Assembly (NCBI RefSeq): GCF_964340395.1
Contig: NC_135560.1
Coordinates: 14,302,098 to 14,366,097 of the forward strand
Source of the DNA: Glandiceps talaboti
Taxonomy: Eukaryota > Hemichordata > Enteropneusta > Spengelidae
Length of the DNA: 64,000 bases
Reading direction: 5' to 3'
The notes under the pieces were generated by a model. The model was not told where the DNA came from, ran no database searches, and was given only the letters and a program-made list of their open reading frames with translations. The position numbers and the translations under genes were made by a program. Each line of letters starts with the position of its first letter. Position 1 is the stretch's first letter. Shown piece after piece: positions 58,165-64,000 of the stretch.

Positions 58165-59451
58165 ACTTTGTACGCGACTGTTTCCATGCAGTTTTGTAGG
58201 TTAGAGAGGTCCTAGGCATGTGACTTACAATGTTCACTCAGTGTCAACATTCACAGTTATACAGTGTATGTGTTACATCACAGACCACAAAGTCAATAAA
58301 ACTATTTACACTTGTAGAGTGGACTGCTTTAACACTCTAGAATGACATTTAGGGCACAGTATACATGTACATGGTATTGGTACATGTAGTGTCAACAGAC
58401 ATAATAAACAGCTCAGTATCTGTCATTTTTTGATTGATATTCTTATTTAGGTTCAGTTCATACTCATAGTACATTCACATTATAGTAGAACACTAAATAT
58501 GCATGACGTGCAGTTCTTTTAGTGACTGGAAATGTAGGAGGGCCCCCCTCCTCCAGGGAAACCCTTACCCCTTACCCCATACCACCCCCCTCCAACCCCT
58601 CCCCAAATCTGTTTATATAATAATTCATACAAATCTGACTAGTTTTGATTTTTTTTTCAATATTTTTTTAAGCACACGCTAAGAATCCAATTTCCAATAT
58701 TACAATTATAATAACATAATATTTTGTACATATTATTAATATCTCTATAAACATTATGTACTTGTAAAAAAAGTAATTATTTCCCCAAGTACATACAGAC
58801 AGCCCACAGAAGTCATGATGCATCCCTTTTTTTTCCTTTATTCTAGTAGAAAATTACATATTGATGGAGGCCAATCAAGAAGTTAAATCCCTGATATGCT
58901 ACACCATTGTTGTGCAACTGATGAGATAAGCTGCCTCTGGGTCTTTGATAAAGATATAAACCGAAATCTTTGGCGATATATAATCAAACAAACTTCAAGG
59001 GGCTTTCCACATTTTGATAACATTTCCTAATTTCTTAACATTAACACAATGATAATAATCTGCATAGTGTTAAGCATACAAATATATATTTACTTATTAA
59101 TATTGATTTAGATGTTTAGAGCTGTTTGCCGGGCTAATCAATTCTATACAGGATCCTTGAAGCATCTTTTACTCAAAATTTCCTTACAAAATTATACTTC
59201 AGATGTACATGTAAAGCTGGCAAAGTTTTCCCCTTCTTGATTATAAAGGTTTGGATGTCATTAGTAGAAAAACAGAAAACACATACACATATGTATTTCT
59301 TGATTCATGATCACCCCTACTCATAAAAACAGAATCACTACTAAAAACCTTTTCAAAACTCAAAACTTGTTTGTACCAACAACTCTACACATACAAGGGC
59401 ATGCACACATACAAAATGTACACACACACACATTCGTTGTCTGTCTGTCTA

Positions 59452-59488
<37 letters not shown>

Positions 59489-59516
59489 GTCTGTCTCTGT
59501 CTGTCCTCTCTCTCTT

Positions 59517-59577
<61 letters not shown>

Positions 59578-59880
59578 CTTCTCAAAGTCTAATCTGACTG
59601 TGCACTCTTTTCAATCCAATTTCACAAACTAAATATTGGTAATGGTAGTTGTCAGCAGTAAGTCAACATGGACTAAAATTAATTTCCTAATGGCAAAATT
59701 TAGCCATTATCATTAAGTTGTTTCTGTTTGCTTGTGTTTACATTGTGTACTTTATACCAATGACATTTGTATGTGGTTATAAGATTGTATATTTGCTGTA
59801 TTAAGTTATGTAATTGAGCTGAACCTGCAAAACAGGTAAATTTAGCATGAACTATGGTCCTCAATATATTGTTCAATATG
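58165..59880. other. Upstream region of gene 2
   Basis: Would hold the 1a promoter. No TATA box or CpG-rich block stands out. Contains a C-rich stretch (58541-58602) and (TCTG)n/(CT)n at 59437-59573. Confidence 0.5.
59437..59573. repeat. (TCTG)n then (CT)n microsatellite
   Basis: Similar in make-up to 10064-10230. Open frames are artefacts. Confidence 0.97.
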
Positions 59881-60130
59881 TAATAATAATCTTTATTTAT
59901 ACTGGATAGTTCTTTAAGTATATAAACACTTGTCTCCCAAGAAGTCCAGTGAGGGCCATCCCTCATGGGGTTCAGTGTTAATGCAAGAGGAACCCGTTGT
60001 TTGGTAGAGTCAAACTGAATGACACTCTTTTACTTACACTAATACAGCATGGTAAATTTCATCATACCCTGAATGGGTTCGAACCCCAACTGCAGTGGTA
60101 AGAGACAAGTGGTTTAACCACGCGGCGACC
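59881..60130 (-). mobile_element. tRNA-derived SINE, copy 3 (best preserved)
   Basis: On the minus strand it begins GGTCGCCGCGTGGTTAAACC (tRNA-like head with A-box-like region), has CTTACCACTG, a perfect B box GGGTTCGAACCC (60075-60086), a conserved body (GTCATTCAGTTTGACTC, then CACTGGACTTCTTGGGAGAC) and a 3' tail AATAAAGATTATTATTA. Pol III promoter plus unrelated body plus short repeat tail is the SINE plan; the body may be a Deu-like core, which is not verified. Confidence 0.8.
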
Positions 60131-62845
60131 GACAAGTTCACTCTAATGTACATGTAAATAAGTTAGTAAAAGTATAGAAAATTGCCTGGAACATAATTTC
60201 TTTCCAAGAAATACAATGTCATTAAATGACATTTCAATTATTATTTCAATTATTGTAACACAATACTAAAAATGGCTGATTGATAACTGTGTGGGCAGCA
60301 ATATGTGCTGAGTAAGCCCGATTGGTAATTATGGGAGAGCATACAATTTGTTACATGCATGTGTAGAGAAGCTAATTAACCGAACATCTTCATCTGTACT
60401 CGTGCAACTTTGAGCAGCCATTTGACCATAGGCCAAAAAAAAGAAGAATTATTTCTGGTCAGCGTGCGCATCACTGAAAAACCACTTATATCCAGTCTGA
60501 ATTGCAGCAACATTAAGCTCTAGCATAGTCACCGATACAGAAAACATAGACAGGTTATTTGGCAGTAAAGGTCTCATGACAATAATGCATAAACTGATTA
60601 GTACATGTAACTGTAATATGAATTCAGCAGCTATTTTCAAGATTTTTATAACCTCGTAAAAAAGGTGATTTCTGCACACATGACTACAGAGTAGTCTAGA
60701 TCTTGTGACATTATAATACAAACTGACAAGTAATCATATACTACAAGATCAACTATTTAAACTTTAGTCATGATATATATATATAACAGCTACTTCTAAT
60801 GTTTGGGTTGCCCAGTACCAACATAATCTACCCTCTCAATTCTGACATCACACTTGTGGTGCTTGGTGTGTGTACGTGCCATATGTTTCAAATCTCTGAC
60901 AGGTTGCATTCTCATGAGGTCATACAATAACTTGTGCTCTAGTAACCCTGCCAAAATACTTGGGAATATGCCGATAAAATTTTATAATGTTTTATTTTGG
61001 TTCTACTTATTTCCTGAACAGAACTGCTAGCTTTGATTGTAAGTGTGATTGGCCATACAAATTTTGCTATGTAATACTGCACACATTTAGTGACATTTTT
61101 CAGAACATTGTCACAGTTACATAGCCCTTTGTTGATAAAGTTTACTATCTGAGGTGCTCTGAACTCCTACATGTACCCTTAGTATATGACAGGTTTGAGT
61201 TTAAACTTGAACGTCTGCCAGGATGGGATATACTTGGGGTACGTGTCACATGCAAAACAAATGCAGGACAGCCTTGGACACCTGGGTTTCAGGTAACTTT
61301 TTAATATATTGCAAATTCTATGTGAAGGTGTCCTACTAGTTCAGGTTTAATATTAAAGAATGCTTTGGCACGTCCAGTGTGTCCTCACTAGGCTCGGTGG
61401 GTATCAGGAGAACTGTAACAGATTGGACCGGATGTCCATAAGTAAAGATTCCTGTGTCCACAGTCAGTAACGATTCAACAATGCCTCAAATTTTGTGTTT
61501 ACACCTGTATGGCCTCTTATAAAAGACAATTGTTATGTTTAAATTATAAAATAAGTTTTCTTGTGAATCACCCATAGGAAGGAGGGAGCATCCAATTTTT
61601 CCTGCGTCATGTTGAAATCACTGTGCGTCACACGTGGTGTGGCACGTACGTCAGACATAGCTTATTAGACTAGAGGTTTACATTGTCAGCAAAACATCTA
61701 ATATATCTTAAAGGTGGGAGTTTGCAGACTAGACACGTTTATTCCTGTGTAAACAGGATTTGAATGTTGTTTGCATGACAGATGTAATGTTTGATAAATG
61801 TGAGTTTGAATATATTATACCCGTAATAGTAATACATGCAAATTCTTACTGAAGATAGAAAGAAGCCTAGTGAACAAAGCATGCACTGTGTTAGCAAAAT
61901 ATCATTTGTTTAATCACGACACCTGCCATCTGTAGTTTGAAATTCTCATTTTGAAATAATTTTTGATGTCAAAATTCGATAATGGGATGTACTTTGCCTA
62001 CACATATCAAAATTAAAACATACCTTAGCAAAATAACAAAAATATGATATTTTATTCTACAAAATATTTGTAATCCAAAATTGTTAATTTCACTTCTCAA
62101 TGTTCATAGATAAAGTAACCAACAGCTATATCTGACAGAACAAAGTCCAAATGACCTTTCACCTTTCATTTCATTGGTTACCTCATTTCAATGGATTGTA
62201 AGATCATCTGTCAAATAATGTCATATTATATCTTCAAATTTAACCTTTAACCTTTTCCTTTGAATACATGTATATCATAACATACATTCTACAATTTTTT
62301 CACTTTTTTTTTTTTTTTTAGGGGGGGGGGGGGGGTTAATTTGGCTTACAGATAAAAACAGCGTCAGTCCAACTGTAGCTAGCATAGCCTAGCGACTTGG
62401 CTATCTGATTTGACATACATGGGCTTGTTCTTACATATGTATAAATTGTCATCAGGCCAGATTTTTAAATTTTAAATGGTGCCAGTGAAGCAACCACACA
62501 TCAAATCTACAAGTTAATCTCCTGGAAGTGAATAGTTAAGTTTCTTAGAGAATGATGGTTTGATTGATCTGGACCAATTATTTTTCTACAATAGCTCTAT
62601 CAGACAACTGTTTTTGACACTCTAATTTTATTGCTAATCCTAATCCTCCACTAGTCTTTAACTACAATTTTCTCTTTGAGAGAGAACAAATTTTTTAAAA
62701 AATATCTAGCCAAGAGTCAAGTTGTGTTAGGATTTTGGCTATATCGTCACGGCATACTTTGGCAATAGTCAAAATCGCCACATGACTTGAATCTAGGCTA
62801 GGAAGTATCCTAAGAACTGAATTCACAGACAGTGATGAGAAATGT
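60131..62845. other. Unannotated upstream sequence
   Basis: No exon or repeat with clear structure. A T-run/G-run junction (62303-62335). A short open piece at 61180-61290 ends in a donor-like TTTCAG|GTAACT but has no supporting homology. Confidence 0.5.
62303..62336. repeat. T-run/G-run homopolymer junction
   Basis: About 18 T, then A and about 15 G. Length is uncertain. Confidence 0.95.
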
Positions 62846-62860
62846 AGTCTAGTGCTATCC

Positions 62861-62974
62861 TAGTCTGTGTAAGGTACACCTTGATGGGGTGCCGTCACGC
62901 ATCGATGATGGAGTGCCCTCAGGCATCGGTTAACCCTTTCCGCGGTGAAGGTGTAGTGACACGGCATATCTTAC
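62861..62974 (+). mobile_element. Dispersed repeat C, copy 3, with 15-bp flanking repeats
   Basis: Holds GTAAGGTACACCTTGATGGG and CATCGGTTAACCC as in the copies at 5385 and 10300. AGTCTAGTGCTATCC stands directly before (62846-62860) and after it (62975-62989), like a target-site duplication. The inner GGGGTGCC-TCACGCATCG phrase is doubled. Confidence 0.7.
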
Positions 62975-62989
62975 AGTCTAGTGCTATCC

Positions 62990-64000
62990 ATGCATCGAAT
63001 CTCAAAGAGATGATTCGATACCATGGATCGCATCTAGACTATAAGAAATGGTATTCTCTTGTACAATTTATTACAACATTAGCAGATCAAGAAAGGTGCA
63101 GAAAACTGGATACTGAAGTGTAATTTTAATAATGCATGGTTTATACATTATTAGAGATACAATTACCATGTCAAGTAAACACAGGATTGTATAATTCATA
63201 TATATACAAACATCCATTAGGCTCCTGATGTGACAGGGTGTCACTTGGACATGTACCAATACTACAAGTTCATGATGATAATGTCAAATACATGTGTTAA
63301 TACTTTCAAAGCCTTTGATGCAGACATGATCTTGTGAGTATAGTTACATGTCTAATAGTAATGATTCAACAGGTGGTTGACAATAAATGATACTTTCTTA
63401 ACACTGGGAACTTTGAAAACAGGTATCTTTATTCCTAAAAGTATACATACAATAGACATTGTTGGAAAGATAAACAATGAGGCGTAAACAACTCGGCTGT
63501 GCCTCATTTGTTTATCTTTCCAGTGGTGTCTATTGTACTTATGCTGATTGAGGGTCCCTTCCAAGATCTACATGTATGCTGCATCCTATGCAAACGTTTA
63601 GTAGGGTCTATGGTTTCACTCCAACTACAAAGGTAAAACCGATTCACACCTTCTAAATCTGTGCTTGTCTAAATGACCTTATCCATAAGCGATATAACTC
63701 AGAAGCAAGTAGCACACAACCTTTCAAGATCAAAAGGAGAGGATGGCTAATCCCATACATGTCAAACACTGTGTCAACAGTTTGACAGTTAAAGGGTATA
63801 ATTTCTACTACAAGATGTTGGCTAAAGTTTAGTTCAGAAATACAAACATGCATGAGCCATGATATTTTATACAAACATTTATCACAGACTAATCTAAATA
63901 TAACTGTAAATGGAGACAGGAGACAGGTAAATAAATACACTGTGTAAACTTAGTAGAGGTTTAATTTTTACTAAAAAGTGTAGGTAATTATCCTAAAAAG
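62990..64000. other. Unannotated end of the window
   Basis: AT-rich. An inverted pair near 63450-63520 (ACAATAGACATTGTTGGAAA against TTTCCAGTGGTGTCTATTGT) suggests another small fold-back element. No exon seen. Confidence 0.5.

Larger units (their letters stand above)
58023..58245. repeat. 107-bp tandem duplication carrying a first-exon candidate
   Basis: Units about 58023-58129 and 58130-58245 share CCTGGTGATA(C/T)TAAAGCCA, GGCATACT, GTAGGTTAGAGAG and GGCATGTGACT. Each includes an ATG and a nearby donor-like site on the minus strand. Confidence 0.85.

Noticed and set aside
59881-60130. A functional tRNA gene at the B box
   Set aside because: The anticodon arm and acceptor stem do not close, and the tRNA-like part is followed by SINE body and tail.
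61183-61293. Possible plus-strand exon ending TTTCAG|GTAACT
   Set aside because: Only 37 codons, no good acceptor, no partner exon and no family likeness.

Overview
The window is nuclear DNA of an animal. It is AT-rich, its genes are split into many small exons with consensus GT-AG borders, and the introns are full of microsatellites, minisatellites, fold-back (MITE-like) elements, tRNA-derived SINEs and a LINE remnant. This style, two vertebrate-like gene families and a LINE tail suggest a marine invertebrate (for example a hemichordate, echinoderm, cephalochordate or lophotrochozoan). I cannot name the species. There are no bacterial, organellar or CRISPR features.

Two protein genes can be rebuilt exon by exon, and every splice phase fits. 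Gene 1 (+ strand, CDS 616-7561, seven coding exons) encodes a protein of about 756 aa (about 868 aa with an extended exon 4). It looks like a relative of LAS2/C18orf54 (lung adenoma susceptibility protein 2), a family of unknown function. Its 3' UTR holds a six-unit array of about 100 bp, and the first unit is the end of the coding sequence itself.

Gene 2 (- strand, CDS from either 58056 or 51810 down to 18777, 15 coding exons) encodes a GRAM-domain protein with one C-terminal transmembrane helix. It is a GRAMD2A/GRAMD2B-type protein: there is a GRAM domain and a tail anchor but no VASt/ASTER sterol domain. Such proteins sit in the ER membrane and bind plasma-membrane lipid at ER-PM contacts. 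Two alternative first coding exons (58028-58056 and 51752-51810) both end in the phase that exon 2 needs. The 58 kb one lies in a 107-bp tandem duplication whose second copy has a shifted donor.

Layout: 1-8.4 kb gene 1; 8.4-about 12 kb intergenic, repeat-rich; about 12-18.8 kb probable 3' UTR and downstream region of gene 2; 18.8-40.2 kb exons 15 to 2 of gene 2; 40.2-58 kb very long 5' introns with repeats and a LINE relic; 58-64 kb upstream region with a SINE. The two genes are convergent, and nothing suggests that they work together.

The main points of interest are the duplicated first exon, the alternative exon of gene 1 that repeats a motif of the constitutive exon, a 15-residue x4 repeat in gene 1, a hairpin-forming 34-bp array downstream of the gene 2 stop, and a fold-back element carrying two opposed CTCF-like motifs.
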